A stretch of 64,000 nucleotides of DNA from Flavobacterium sp. KJJ. GTDB lineage: Bacteria; Bacteroidota; Bacteroidia; Flavobacteriales; Flavobacteriaceae. A program made the position numbers and the translations under genes. How positions within the stretch are numbered: position 1 is the stretch's first letter; each line of letters starts with the position of its first letter. Below, one piece after another: positions 7,415 to 15,924 of this stretch. A model generated the notes under the pieces. The model did no database searches, was not told where the DNA came from, and saw nothing but the letters and a program-made list of their open reading frames with translations. The DNA is taken from the NCBI RefSeq assembly GCF_000708595.2, contig NZ_JARP01000001.1, positions 806,001-870,000 on the forward strand. Reading direction: 5' to 3'.

Positions 7415-7846
7415 ATGGGTGATTTTACTATTTTTTATACTGATGATGATGAAGATGATTTGAGCATTTTTTCAGATGCAGTCGATTCATTGCCAAAGAA
7501 AGTAAAGCTTCAAACCTATACTGGGGGTGAAAAGTTATTAAATGCAATTTACAACCCGCCGCCAACACCACATGTTGTTTTTTTGGATTTGAATATGCCA
7601 GGCAAAAATGGTTTTGATGTTTTGACTGAGCTTAGAAACTCTGAAGAAAAAAATGATATTCCCGTCGTTATTTTTTCTACTTCAAACGAGCCAAGTATTA
7701 TAGAAAGATGTCGTAAATTAGGTGCTAATTATTTTATAACAAAGCCTATTTTAATGAAAGACATTATAAAATCTATTGAGCATGCTCTTGAGATCGATTG
7801 GAGAAATTTTACTCCAACCGATAAAAACTTTGTTTATAAAACATAA
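7415..7846 (+). CDS. Receiver-only response regulator
   Basis: 143 residues making a single receiver domain with a short C-terminal tail. The acidic pocket is D10-D12 (YTDDDEDD), the phosphoacceptor is D58 in VFLDLNMPG, and the conserved Lys is in FITKP. There is no output domain, so it should act by protein contact or as a phosphate carrier. It is convergent with the large PAS kinase and only 5 bases separate their stop codons, with no terminator between, so antisense read-through is possible. This type (spacing between D pocket and D58, IFSTS motif) is usual next to PAS/phytochrome-like kinases, so the neighbouring kinase is the likely partner. Confidence 0.9.
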   Translation: MGDFTIFYTDDDEDDLSIFSDAVDSLPKKVKLQTYTGGEKLLNAIYNPPPTPHVVFLDLNMPGKNGFDVLTELRNSEEKNDIPVVIFSTSNEPSIIERCRKLGANYFITKPILMKDIIKSIEHALEIDWRNFTPTDKNFVYKT

Positions 7847-7851
7847 TTAAA

Positions 7852-10800
7852 TTATTGTAATTCAGGAATATAGATATCAAAAGTCGCCCCTTTGTCTTTT
7901 TCTCCTATTGCGGTTATAATTCCTTTGTGGTTTTCTACAATCTTTTTTACGATTGCCAAGCCAATTCCGGTTCCCACAAATTCGCTTTCGGTATTTAAAC
8001 GCTGAAAAACCTCGAAGATTCTTTCTTTGTAAGCAGCATCGAAACCAATTCCGTTATCAGTGATTTTAAGATGGTAATAATTTTTTTCAGCAAAATCAAC
8101 CACATGCTTAATAGTGCTTCCTTTAATTCTTTCTGCTTTAATATCAATAATTGGCGTTACGTCTTTTCTAGAAAATTTTATGGCATTTCCGATCAAATTA
8201 TGCAGCAATTGCCTAAACTGAAAAGGGATAACAGTAACTTCTCCTAAAGGTTCAAAATTTACCTGAGCATTTTTCTCTTCAATCCGTTCTGAAAAATCAC
8301 TTATTATTTCCTCGGCAATATCATCTAGATTTGTACTGACAAAAACTCTTTCTGCTGAATTTGTTCTTGAATACGTCAACAAATCCTGAATCAAAGTCTG
8401 CATTCTTTTCGCTGCAAACTCAATCCGGCTTAAGTATGTTTTGGCATTCGCCGAAATATTCTGTTCATCTAAATCAGATAATCGACTTGCAAAAGTTTGA
8501 ATTTTTCGTAAAGGTTCCTGCAAATCATGACTGGAGATATACGCAAAAGATTGAAGTTCAATATTCATATTAATCAAGTCTTTGTTTTTTAGCTCCAATT
8601 CTTCGGTTCGTTCATGAACTACTTTTTCAAGCTGATCGGTAAAATCTTTTTGATCTTGAATATCAGTACTTGTACCAACCCACATCTGAATGTTTCCTTC
8701 AGCATCTTTTTGAGCAATGGCACGGCTTAACTGCCACCTGTATTGTCCGTCTCCACGACGAAAACGATGCTCGAACAAATAGTCATTACCTGTTTTAATT
8801 GATTCCATCCATATTCTTACATTTTCTTCACGATCATCAGGGTGTACGATTTGCAACCAGCCATATTTGCCGATTTCACTTTTATCAACACCAGAAAAAG
8901 TATAAACAGCTTCATTGAAGTAATTTATATTTCCCAACGCATCACTGGTCCAGATAAACTGTGGCATAGAATCAGCGAGAAGCCTAAATTTCTGCTCGCT
9001 TTTCATTAAAATTTCCTGATTGTTTTTTTCGTCTGTAATATTCATTATAGTACCAATCATTTTGATCGGTTCTTTATCTTCATCAAAAAATATTTTGCCG
9101 TGCGCTTTTATCCAAGCAATAGTATTGTCAGGCTTGATAATGCGGCTTTCATATTTGTAAATACTTGTTTTAAGAGCAATTTCAAATGCTTTTTCTAAAA
9201 TCCACTTATCGTCAGGATGTATTTGTTGCTGCATTTGCAGACGAGTTAACTTTATATTTTTTTCATGTCCAAAAACAATAGGTAAATTTTCAGAATAAAT
9301 TATTTTCTGTGTTGGAATATCTAAATCCCAAGTGGCGATTTCAGCAATTTCAGCAGCTAAACGTGCTCTTTGCTCTGCATTTTCGACTTTTTTTCGAGCT
9401 CGCACCTTATCGCTGACATCATTTACATTAACCATGACTCCTGATATTTCACCTTCTTTTTCAAACAATGGCGTGTATTGGTAATCAAGATAAAACTTTT
9501 TGAGTTTTCCTTTAATATCTATATAAGCGACAGATTCATTTTCATGGATAACTTTTCCGCTCGAAACAACTTCATTTAATAATTCGGGATATTTTTGTCC
9601 TTCTAATTCTGGAAAAACTTCTAACAAAGGTTTGCCAATTGTTTCACTAAGACCTTTGTGCCAGAGCGTATTCATCATAGTATTATTAGCTAATTCAATA
9701 ATATGGTCCTTACCTCTAAAAATAGCCATTGCAATAGGAGAGTCCATAATTAATTTTCTAAAAGCATTTTCACTTTCTGTCAAAAGATATCTTGCTTTTA
9801 CAGCTTCTGTCACTTCATAACTTACAATTATTACGCCTGTAACAACATCATTTTCTTCTCTTAAGGGATGAAAAACCAAATTAAAATAGCAAATCTCCTC
9901 TTTGCCATAACGATTTAAAGTAACTTCTAATTCATCTGTAGAATATTGAATACCGTCTTTATAAACTTTAGAAAGTAAAGGGTATACCTTATCTCTGGCT
10001 TCGGGAACAGCAGTAAAAACGGGTTTGTTGAGAATCTCTTTTTCGCTTTTATCTAAAATTTTAAGATAAGTAGTATTGGCCATTTCTACAATTAAATCAT
10101 CACCTTTAAGGATGGCAATACCTAACGGAAGTTGTTTTACCATATTTCTAAATCGCCTGTCGCTTTCTTCGACCGCGGCTCGAGATGTGACTTGTCTTGT
10201 AACATCATTGGCAATAGCTACAATACCAGAAATTGTTCCGTCAGGTTCTTTCAAGGCTTCATACACTACATTGATAAAAGTATTCTCAATTTTGCCATTG
10301 CGTATTAATTTTACAGGAAGTTCATAAGCGATGAATTTTTCTCCCGTTGTATAAACTTCTTTTAATATATCTTCTAAACCTTGGCCTGTAGCTTCTGGCA
10401 AGGCTTCAAAAACAGGTTTATTAATAACATCTTCGATTTTTCGTTCCCAAATTTCGAGCATGAGTTCGTTTGCAATTTCAATAACATGATTTTCACCCCT
10501 AAAAATGCACATTGCATTTGGAGTCTGGAGAATGTTATCTAGATAGCGCTGATTGCTGTTTTCGAGTTTTTTAAGTATGTTTACCTTATCGGTAGTTTCG
10601 TTGCAAATAACGAGCACACCTTCAGCTTTTCCGTCATCATTATTTACCGGACTATAACTAAATGTCCAGTAAACGTCTTCCATTTTTCCGTTTCTGTAAA
10701 TAGGCAATAATTGATCTTCGTGCCAAGTTGCTTCGCCTTCTGTAAGAACCTGATTTATTAAGGGTTGAATAAAATCCCAAATTTCTGGCCAAAATTCTGC

Positions 10801-11061
10801 TCCTTTCTGACCTAATATTGCGGGATGTTTTCCATCATTTCCAAGACTTGGACGATAAGCATCATTATAAAAACAAATATGTTCTGGTCCCCAAAACAAA
10901 AACATTGGGAACTTTGAGTTTAAAAGAATTCCTAATGTAGTACGTAAACTTTGAGGCCATGTTTCTGGAAATCCAACAGAGGTTTTGCTCCAGTCTTTAG
11001 CTCGAGTTAATGTACCCATTTCGCCTCCATTAGCCAGGAAATCATGATTTATAGTACTCAT
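7852..11061 (-). CDS. Sensor histidine kinase with six PAS-like domains
   Basis: 1069 residues from the ATG at 11061 (a TTG one codon earlier is less likely). No membrane segment is seen, so it should be cytoplasmic. Six PAS-type modules follow in order, at about 30-155, 165-290, 300-420, 430-550, 560-680 and 690-815; modules 2 to 4 are clearly related to each other (FRG..H.IE.AN). Then comes HisKA with H845 in ISSHDLQEPLRKIQ and an HATPase domain with NLIGNAIKF, DNGIGFD and GTGIGLAIVKKI. There is no receiver; the convergent receiver-only protein is the likely phosphate acceptor. Ligands of the PAS modules cannot be read from sequence. Confidence 0.92.
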   Translation of the reverse strand: MSTINHDFLANGGEMGTLTRAKDWSKTSVGFPETWPQSLRTTLGILLNSKFPMFLFWGPEHICFYNDAYRPSLGNDGKHPAILGQKGAEFWPEIWDFIQPLINQVLTEGEATWHEDQLLPIYRNGKMEDVYWTFSYSPVNNDDGKAEGVLVICNETTDKVNILKKLENSNQRYLDNILQTPNAMCIFRGENHVIEIANELMLEIWERKIEDVINKPVFEALPEATGQGLEDILKEVYTTGEKFIAYELPVKLIRNGKIENTFINVVYEALKEPDGTISGIVAIANDVTRQVTSRAAVEESDRRFRNMVKQLPLGIAILKGDDLIVEMANTTYLKILDKSEKEILNKPVFTAVPEARDKVYPLLSKVYKDGIQYSTDELEVTLNRYGKEEICYFNLVFHPLREENDVVTGVIIVSYEVTEAVKARYLLTESENAFRKLIMDSPIAMAIFRGKDHIIELANNTMMNTLWHKGLSETIGKPLLEVFPELEGQKYPELLNEVVSSGKVIHENESVAYIDIKGKLKKFYLDYQYTPLFEKEGEISGVMVNVNDVSDKVRARKKVENAEQRARLAAEIAEIATWDLDIPTQKIIYSENLPIVFGHEKNIKLTRLQMQQQIHPDDKWILEKAFEIALKTSIYKYESRIIKPDNTIAWIKAHGKIFFDEDKEPIKMIGTIMNITDEKNNQEILMKSEQKFRLLADSMPQFIWTSDALGNINYFNEAVYTFSGVDKSEIGKYGWLQIVHPDDREENVRIWMESIKTGNDYLFEHRFRRGDGQYRWQLSRAIAQKDAEGNIQMWVGTSTDIQDQKDFTDQLEKVVHERTEELELKNKDLINMNIELQSFAYISSHDLQEPLRKIQTFASRLSDLDEQNISANAKTYLSRIEFAAKRMQTLIQDLLTYSRTNSAERVFVSTNLDDIAEEIISDFSERIEEKNAQVNFEPLGEVTVIPFQFRQLLHNLIGNAIKFSRKDVTPIIDIKAERIKGSTIKHVVDFAEKNYYHLKITDNGIGFDAAYKERIFEVFQRLNTESEFVGTGIGLAIVKKIVENHKGIITAIGEKDKGATFDIYIPELQ

Positions 11062-11185
11062 CAAAATGTATTTTGTGTGTTTTATTGCGCGAAAACGCTT
11101 TAAATTATTTAGATAGTTGTTAAAATTAGTAAAATAATTTTTGATTTGATTTTGATTTTTTTGAATGAGGCAATTTTTAAATCTA

Positions 11186-11227
11186 TTGAGTTAATTTTAT
11201 TTGATATCATTGATGAAATTTGAGTAA
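11186..11227 (+). promoter_or_regulatory. Candidate non-housekeeping promoter or operator, copy 2
   Basis: TTGAGTTAAT (11186-11195), 17 bases, ATGAAATTTGAGTAA (11213-11227), 53 bases before the ATG at 11266. Same blocks and spacing as at 2150-2191. Confidence 0.5.
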
Positions 11228-11265
11228 ACAATAGATTTGGATAAAATCTTAAAATTCAATCAGTC

Positions 11266-11604
11266 ATGAAAAAGGAACAGAAACACGAAACCGACTATAT
11301 CGACAAATATCAAAATGAAGGCTATACAACAAATTATTTATTTGATAAAGGCTGTTTAATTGATGCAGAAACAAAGTATGCTTATCAGCCTGACGAAATT
11401 TATATTGTAGCCCATCACCGTTACGAAGGAATGAGTGATCCTGATGACATGTCGATTTTATATGTGATCGAAACAAAAGACCAACGAAAAGGAACTCATT
11501 TATTGGGATATGGGCCAACGGCTGATTTAGAAGAAGCCGAATTTTTTAAGGATATTCCTGAAGGAAATTATTCTACCAACGCCGATATCAACGAACTTAC
11601 CTAA
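11266..11604 (+). CDS. Small conserved Bacteroidota protein, often mislabelled PRPP synthetase (112 aa)
   Basis: 112 residues without signal or membrane segments. The core HHRYEGMSDPDDMSILYVIE followed by a Gly-containing turn and LLGYGPTAD is the signature of a short protein group widespread in Bacteroidota and frequently annotated as phosphoribosylpyrophosphate synthetase. That label cannot be right for this protein: it lacks the PRPP-binding loop and is about a third of the enzyme's length. Function unknown. It shares a two-part upstream motif with the DUF1328 gene and ends in a strong terminator, so it is a single-gene unit that probably responds to the same signal. Confidence 0.7.
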   Translation: MKKEQKHETDYIDKYQNEGYTTNYLFDKGCLIDAETKYAYQPDEIYIVAHHRYEGMSDPDDMSILYVIETKDQRKGTHLLGYGPTADLEEAEFFKDIPEGNYSTNADINELT

Positions 11605-11641
11605 AATAAAAATAGGGAAGTATTTTTTATTTTGCTGGGAA

Positions 11642-11682
11642 GCAGTTGTTTCAGATTCGTCTGAAGCAGCTGCTTTTTTTTT
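11642..11682 (+). terminator. Terminator after the gene at 11266
   Basis: A 14-bp stem with two G-U type pairs (GCAGTTGTTTCAGA with TCTGAAGCAGCTGC) around a TTCG tetraloop, followed by nine T. Confidence 0.9.
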
Positions 11683-12021
11683 GCACTTGCGTTTGGGTGC
11701 AAAGGTCCAGAAAGGTACAAAGGTATAAAGGTGCAGAGGTGCAAAGGTTCAGAGTATTATTATTGTGCAAAGCATCAAATACTTAACTGAAAATGATATA
11801 AATATAATGTGATATAGAAGCGTAAAATCTATCCTATGATCCTTTTTTTAAAGGAGCTCACATACATAAAGGCCTGTCAGAAATCTTTAAACCTTTGATA
11901 ATATGCGCCTTTGAAACTCAAACTAAAAATTATGAAATATCTTACTGAAATTGTATAAGGATTTGATTTGCAATATGTATGAAATTTGTGTTATACAAAA
12001 TGAGTTAGAAACCAAAGTAAA

Positions 12022-12047
12022 GTTTTGTACGTAAATAAGTACGAAAC
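12022..12047. promoter_or_regulatory. Interrupted palindrome, possible autoregulatory operator
   Basis: GTTTTGTAC, 8 bases, GTACGAAAC: inverted halves GTTTyGTAC. It ends 22 bases before the ATG of the AraC-like protein. Confidence 0.35.
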
Positions 12048-12069
12048 GCATATTTAAAAAACTGAACAA

Positions 12070-12897
12070 ATGAAAAAACTATACTTAAATACTGGAGGAT
12101 TCGATGCTGTTTTTAATGACCTTAAAGATAGTTTCAATGGCGAGTTAATCGCTGAAAACAATGAATACAATCTAGAGATTAAATCTAAATGGACAAAAGG
12201 GTCAATAAAAGGAACTCGCTTCGATGATAAAGTATTATTCATGCATTTTGATCTTGTATTTAATCAAGATGTAAGCTTAAGTATAGAATCGTTTCAGTCA
12301 GCACCGGTATTTTTTGTATACTGTGAAAACGGAAATATAACACATACTTTTGGTGTAAATGGAGAGAAGAGAAGTCTTAAAAAGAGCCAATCAGCAGTTT
12401 TAAACAATTCTTCAGTAATCAATAGTGTTTTATTTTTTGAAAGCCATAAACGCATACAATTCACAATTCTTGGAATGCCGACCTTTGCTGTAGAAAATAA
12501 GAATAGTGAATTAACTTCTCAAGTTAAAAAACATTTCACAAACGACTCTGGAAATTTCATTTATATAGGAAAAGAAAATTTGAAAATTTCTGAAAAATTG
12601 CAAGAATACAAAGCTGTTCCTCAAAAAGGAATTGTGGGTACTTTGCTTAGAAAAAGTATTTTAAAAGACATTTTTGAACTAGAGATAGCGCAGCATAGTT
12701 ATAATTATTTGAAAACTTTTGATCCAATCGTAAACTTAGCTTCGAGGCAATTAAACGAAATAAAAAGAATTTCAAACATAAATTTTTCAGAAGTTATTAC
12801 TGCTGCAGGTGCAGCCAGCCGAAATTATCTGCCACGCATTTTGAAAGAGAAATACCATTTCTCATTTAAGTCGTACAACCAAAAACTAGCTAGCTAA
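12070..12897 (+). CDS. AraC-like regulator with only one helix-turn-helix
   Basis: 275 residues. Residues 1-205 form an unrecognised N-terminal region consistent with the ligand or dimerisation part of PchR-like AraC proteins. Residues 225-272 resemble the first half of an AraC DNA-binding domain: LASRQLNEI, then NINFSEVITAAGAASRNYLP and KEKYHFSFKSYNQKL, as in the usual '..LTLEELA..AGMSRSYLSRLFK...G.SF..Y' unit. The protein then stops after LAS where a second helix-turn-helix would normally begin. A terminator starts 33 bases later, so no lost second half lies downstream. It could bind DNA as a dimer of single units, or have lost DNA binding. No clear target is next to it. Confidence 0.6.
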   Translation: MKKLYLNTGGFDAVFNDLKDSFNGELIAENNEYNLEIKSKWTKGSIKGTRFDDKVLFMHFDLVFNQDVSLSIESFQSAPVFFVYCENGNITHTFGVNGEKRSLKKSQSAVLNNSSVINSVLFFESHKRIQFTILGMPTFAVENKNSELTSQVKKHFTNDSGNFIYIGKENLKISEKLQEYKAVPQKGIVGTLLRKSILKDIFELEIAQHSYNYLKTFDPIVNLASRQLNEIKRISNINFSEVITAAGAASRNYLPRILKEKYHFSFKSYNQKLAS

Positions 12898-12930
12898 TAA
12901 GCATCACATATACCACTTCTACAATCACGA

Positions 12931-12958
12931 AACAGCTTTTAACGGGCTGTTTTTTTTT
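12931..12958 (+). terminator. Terminator after the AraC-like gene
   Basis: AACAGC, a 9-base loop, GCTGTT and a run of T. Confidence 0.8.
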
Positions 12959-13110
12959 GAATTATTAAATTTCACTGGATATAATTGTCGAAAGATGATT
13001 TTTGTCTTTCGAGGAACGAGTAATATCCGTAGGACGCCCACTCAAAGTTAGCAAATATTTACATGAAAATTTAGAAGCTCAGTATCTTAGAATCTAAACA
13101 ACTTAAAAAA

Positions 13111-13371
13111 TCATTCTTTCTCATAATAAATAATAAAATAAACCATGATTAGATTGAGGGTTAATGAAACACTGTTTGTAATGATAATAGGCAAGTCGTT
13201 TTTCAAAATTCCATAGATAATCCATACCAGCAGCCCAAAAGTTAGGATGCTGAATGTTTTAAGCGAGATAGCTTTTACTTTTTTCGTTTTCCAAACTTTC
13301 AAGATCTGCGGTATGACAGATAGAGTAACACAAGTTCCTGCGAAGAGCCCTATAATATCAGTGAAGTTCAT
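13111..13371 (-). CDS. SemiSWEET-type sugar transporter
   Basis: 86 residues with three membrane segments (about 5-24, 38-57, 62-82), the size of bacterial SemiSWEETs, which work as dimers to move sugars down their gradient. The PQ motif is present in LSVIPQILKVWKTKK, and the third helix has the Asn-rich ITNSVSLTLN pattern. The leader directly upstream carries seven tandem heptad repeats that end only 18 bases from the start codon. Confidence 0.88.
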   Translation of the reverse strand: MNFTDIIGLFAGTCVTLSVIPQILKVWKTKKVKAISLKTFSILTFGLLVWIIYGILKNDLPIIITNSVSLTLNLIMVYFIIYYEKE

Positions 13372-13389
13372 AGCTTTTTATTTGTAAAT

Positions 13390-13438
13390 TGTGAGTTGTG
13401 AGTTGTGAAATGTGAAATGTGAAATGTGAAATGTGAAT
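13390..13438 (-). repeat. Heptad tandem repeat in the SemiSWEET leader
   Basis: Seven consecutive 7-base units TTGTGAG/ATGTGAA on the plus strand (TTTCACA on the coding strand), in the 5' leader or promoter of the SemiSWEET gene. The same unit recurs at 62808-62850 just before the DUF2271 gene. Confidence 0.8.
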
Positions 13439-13555
13439 GCCTACCATTAGTGAGAAATTAAGTTATCAGTTTGCTTTCCATCTTCTCAAAGAAATATTTG
13501 CGAATCCTAGAAAACCTTTGAGTCTTTGTCCCTCTGAACCTATGTCCCTCAAAAA

Positions 13556-14404
13556 TTAACTTCCAACCAATTCACCACCGTTAATATGAATGAATTGTCC
13601 GGTAATATAACTGCTGTCATTGCATGCCAGGAAAACATAGGCAGGCGCAACTTCTGATGGCTGGCCGGCTCGTCCCATCGGGTTGTCTTTGCCAAAATCT
13701 GAAAGTTTATCAAAACTTGCTACAATTAATGGCGTCCAGATTGGGCCTGGCGCAACTCCGTTTACTCTTATTTTTTTCATCGCAAGCATAGTCGATAAAG
13801 ATCTTGTAAAACTCACAATCGCACCTTTTGTACTGGCATAATCAGCAAGATGTTCACTGCCTCGATATGCTGTTACAGAACTTGTGTTGATAATTGCATC
13901 ATCTTCTTTTAAAAAGGGCAACGCTGCTTTTGTAATGTAGAAATACGGATAAATATTGGTTTCAAATGTTTTTCGGAGCTGTGTAGCAGTTATTTTTTCT
14001 AATTCGTTTTGCGGAAATTGTACTGCAGCATTATTAACTAAAATATTTAATTTTTTAAAAGTATCAATACATTTTTTGACGGCACTTTTGCAGAATTTTT
14101 CATCTTTCAAATCACCGCTTATTATTAAACACTGCTGGCCTTCTTTTTCTATTAATTCTTTAGTTGTCAAGGCATCTTTATCCTCTTTTAAATAAACAAT
14201 TGCAATATTAGCGCCTTCTCTGGCAAAATGTACAGCGACGCTTCGGCCAATACCGCTATCGCCGCCAGTTATAAAAGCTACTTTTCCGAGAAGTTTGCCG
14301 CTTCCTGCATAATTTTCACGAATAATTTCTGGTTCGGGATTCATTTGATATTCATTTCCCGGAAGTTCCTGTTTTTGTTCAGGAAATGTTTTTCTCTTTT
14401 TCAT
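13556..14404 (-). CDS. Short-chain dehydrogenase, YghA/general stress type
   Basis: 282 residues. A polar N-terminal extension of about 40 residues (FPEQKQELPGNEYQM) precedes a Rossmann fold with the cofactor loop TGGDSGIGR, NNAA, the catalytic Ser in INTSSVTAYRG and the YASTK pair (Tyr-x-x-x-Lys). The C-terminus GQFIHINGGELVGS is typical. The extension plus GGDSGIGR marks the branch of SDRs that includes E. coli YghA and Bacillus general stress dehydrogenases, often annotated glucose 1-dehydrogenase. The true substrate is unknown. Unlinked to the genes on either side; it reads away from the kinase operon. Confidence 0.9.
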   Translation of the reverse strand: MKKRKTFPEQKQELPGNEYQMNPEPEIIRENYAGSGKLLGKVAFITGGDSGIGRSVAVHFAREGANIAIVYLKEDKDALTTKELIEKEGQQCLIISGDLKDEKFCKSAVKKCIDTFKKLNILVNNAAVQFPQNELEKITATQLRKTFETNIYPYFYITKAALPFLKEDDAIINTSSVTAYRGSEHLADYASTKGAIVSFTRSLSTMLAMKKIRVNGVAPGPIWTPLIVASFDKLSDFGKDNPMGRAGQPSEVAPAYVFLACNDSSYITGQFIHINGGELVGS

Positions 14405-14694
14405 AACATAAAATTTAGAGCAGTTAATCTAACTCTAATTTAAATAGCTATTATTTAAATATTTAACTGAAATAAAATTAAAATTGTCTCAATAAATCTT
14501 TATATAATTTCATATTTAAACATGGGAATTATGTAACGAATCGAATTTTAGATAAAAGAGCTATCTTCTTTTTTTTAATAAATTTGACGGTTTGACCAGT
14601 GTTGTTTAAAATAGAATCAGATACTTTAAACAGCATTTTTTTTAAACAATATTAAATTAACAATCATAATAAAACTTTACTCCCCCAAAACAGT

Positions 14695-15909
14695 ATGGTA
14701 TTAATCGTAGACGATATAAAGGCAAATATAATTGCCTTAAAAAAAACATTGGAGCTGCATAATATCGATGTAGATACTGCGGAATCTGGAGAAGAAGCCC
14801 TGAAAAAAATCTTAAAGACTAACTATTGTCTTATTATAATGGATGTTCAGATGCCAGGACTTGATGGATTTGAAGTAGTAAAAATTCTTTCTGGCAACAA
14901 ACGCACTAAAGATATTCCGGTTATTTTTCTATCGGCACTTAATATCGAAAAAAAATACATTTTTAAGGGATATGAAACTGGAGCTGTAGAATATATAACA
15001 AAACCCGTTGACAGCGATTTGCTGATTTTAAAAGTAAAGACATTCATTAAAATTTACGAACAGCAAAACGAATTAAAAGGCATAAAAGATCTTCTTTCTA
15101 AAGAAATCAAAATCAGGAAAGAAGCACAAGATAATCTCGAAATTAAGATCGCAGAAAGAACTAAAGAACTGGTTTTGAAAAACGAAGAATTAGAGATGAA
15201 AAATCATGAACTCCAGCAATTTTCATGGGTAGTATCGCATGATCTGAATGAACCCATAAGAAAGATCCAAATCTTTATAAAAATCATCAAAGAGCTTTAT
15301 TTAACGGCTGATGAAAAAGCGGTAGATTATGTCGATAGAACTATTAAATCGGCAGAACGAATGCAGACTTTAATTACAGATCTCCTCGCATATTCTCGAC
15401 TATCTTCGCAGGTAAAACCTGAGGTAACAGACCTAAATGTGGTTTTGCAAGAAGTTTTATCTGATTTTGATTATCTCATAGAACGCAAAAATGCAACAGT
15501 AAAAAGCACTGAACTTCCTACTATAGACAGTATTCCGAGTCAGCTGAGACAAGTTTTTCAAAATTTAATTGGAAACGCCTTAAAGTTCTCAGGAAACTCA
15601 GAACATCCTTTAATTGAAATCACATCTGAATTAATTTCTGAAAAATCATTTGAGAGTCCGACTTCCCCGCAAGGGAAATTTTGCCGAATTATTGTAAAAG
15701 ACAACGGAATTGGTTTTGATGAAATTTATCTGGACAGAATCTTCATTATTTTTCAGAGTTTAAACGATCGACAATCGTACGAAGGAACCGGAATTGGACT
15801 GGCTATTGCCAAAAAAATCATCGAAAAACATAACGGATTAATCACAGCAAAAAGTAAAATAGGAGAGGGTGCAAGCTTCATTATCGTCCTTCCTTTAAAA
15901 TACGAATAA
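14695..15909 (+). CDS. Receiver-histidine kinase (REC-HisKA-HATPase)
   Basis: 404 residues with an unusual order: the receiver comes first (VLIVDD at 2-7, phosphoacceptor D50 in IIMDVQMPG, Lys in YITKPVD), then a coiled-coil linker (about 125-175), HisKA with H182 in VVSHDLNEPIRKIQ and an HATPase with NLIGNALKF, DNGIGFD and GTGIGLAIAKKI. No membrane part. The H-box is of the same HDLxEPxRKIQ type as the PAS kinase at 7852. The receiver probably controls the kinase. It is the first gene of a five-gene operon and lies 15 bases before the next start. The receiver begins only two residues after the Met, so an upstream non-ATG start is possible. A TAAATTTG box at 14579-14586 may be the promoter. 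Confidence 0.9.
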   Translation: MVLIVDDIKANIIALKKTLELHNIDVDTAESGEEALKKILKTNYCLIIMDVQMPGLDGFEVVKILSGNKRTKDIPVIFLSALNIEKKYIFKGYETGAVEYITKPVDSDLLILKVKTFIKIYEQQNELKGIKDLLSKEIKIRKEAQDNLEIKIAERTKELVLKNEELEMKNHELQQFSWVVSHDLNEPIRKIQIFIKIIKELYLTADEKAVDYVDRTIKSAERMQTLITDLLAYSRLSSQVKPEVTDLNVVLQEVLSDFDYLIERKNATVKSTELPTIDSIPSQLRQVFQNLIGNALKFSGNSEHPLIEITSELISEKSFESPTSPQGKFCRIIVKDNGIGFDEIYLDRIFIIFQSLNDRQSYEGTGIGLAIAKKIIEKHNGLITAKSKIGEGASFIIVLPLKYE

Positions 15910-15924
15910 TTATAATTTACAAGT

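Larger units (their letters stand above)
11605..12069. other. Gene-free region with terminator, degenerate repeat and possible operator
   Basis: No credible gene. In order it holds the terminator at 11642, a degenerate tandem repeat of a 'CAAAGGTnCAGAGGT' type at 11699-11757, the AATTATGAAA-N10-AAATTGTATAA pair at 11928-11958, and an interrupted palindrome at 12022-12047 just before the AraC-like gene. Confidence 0.6.

Noticed and set aside
13390..13438. CRISPR-like repeat cluster
   Set aside because: Units are 7 bases and contiguous, with no spacers; no cas genes are near.
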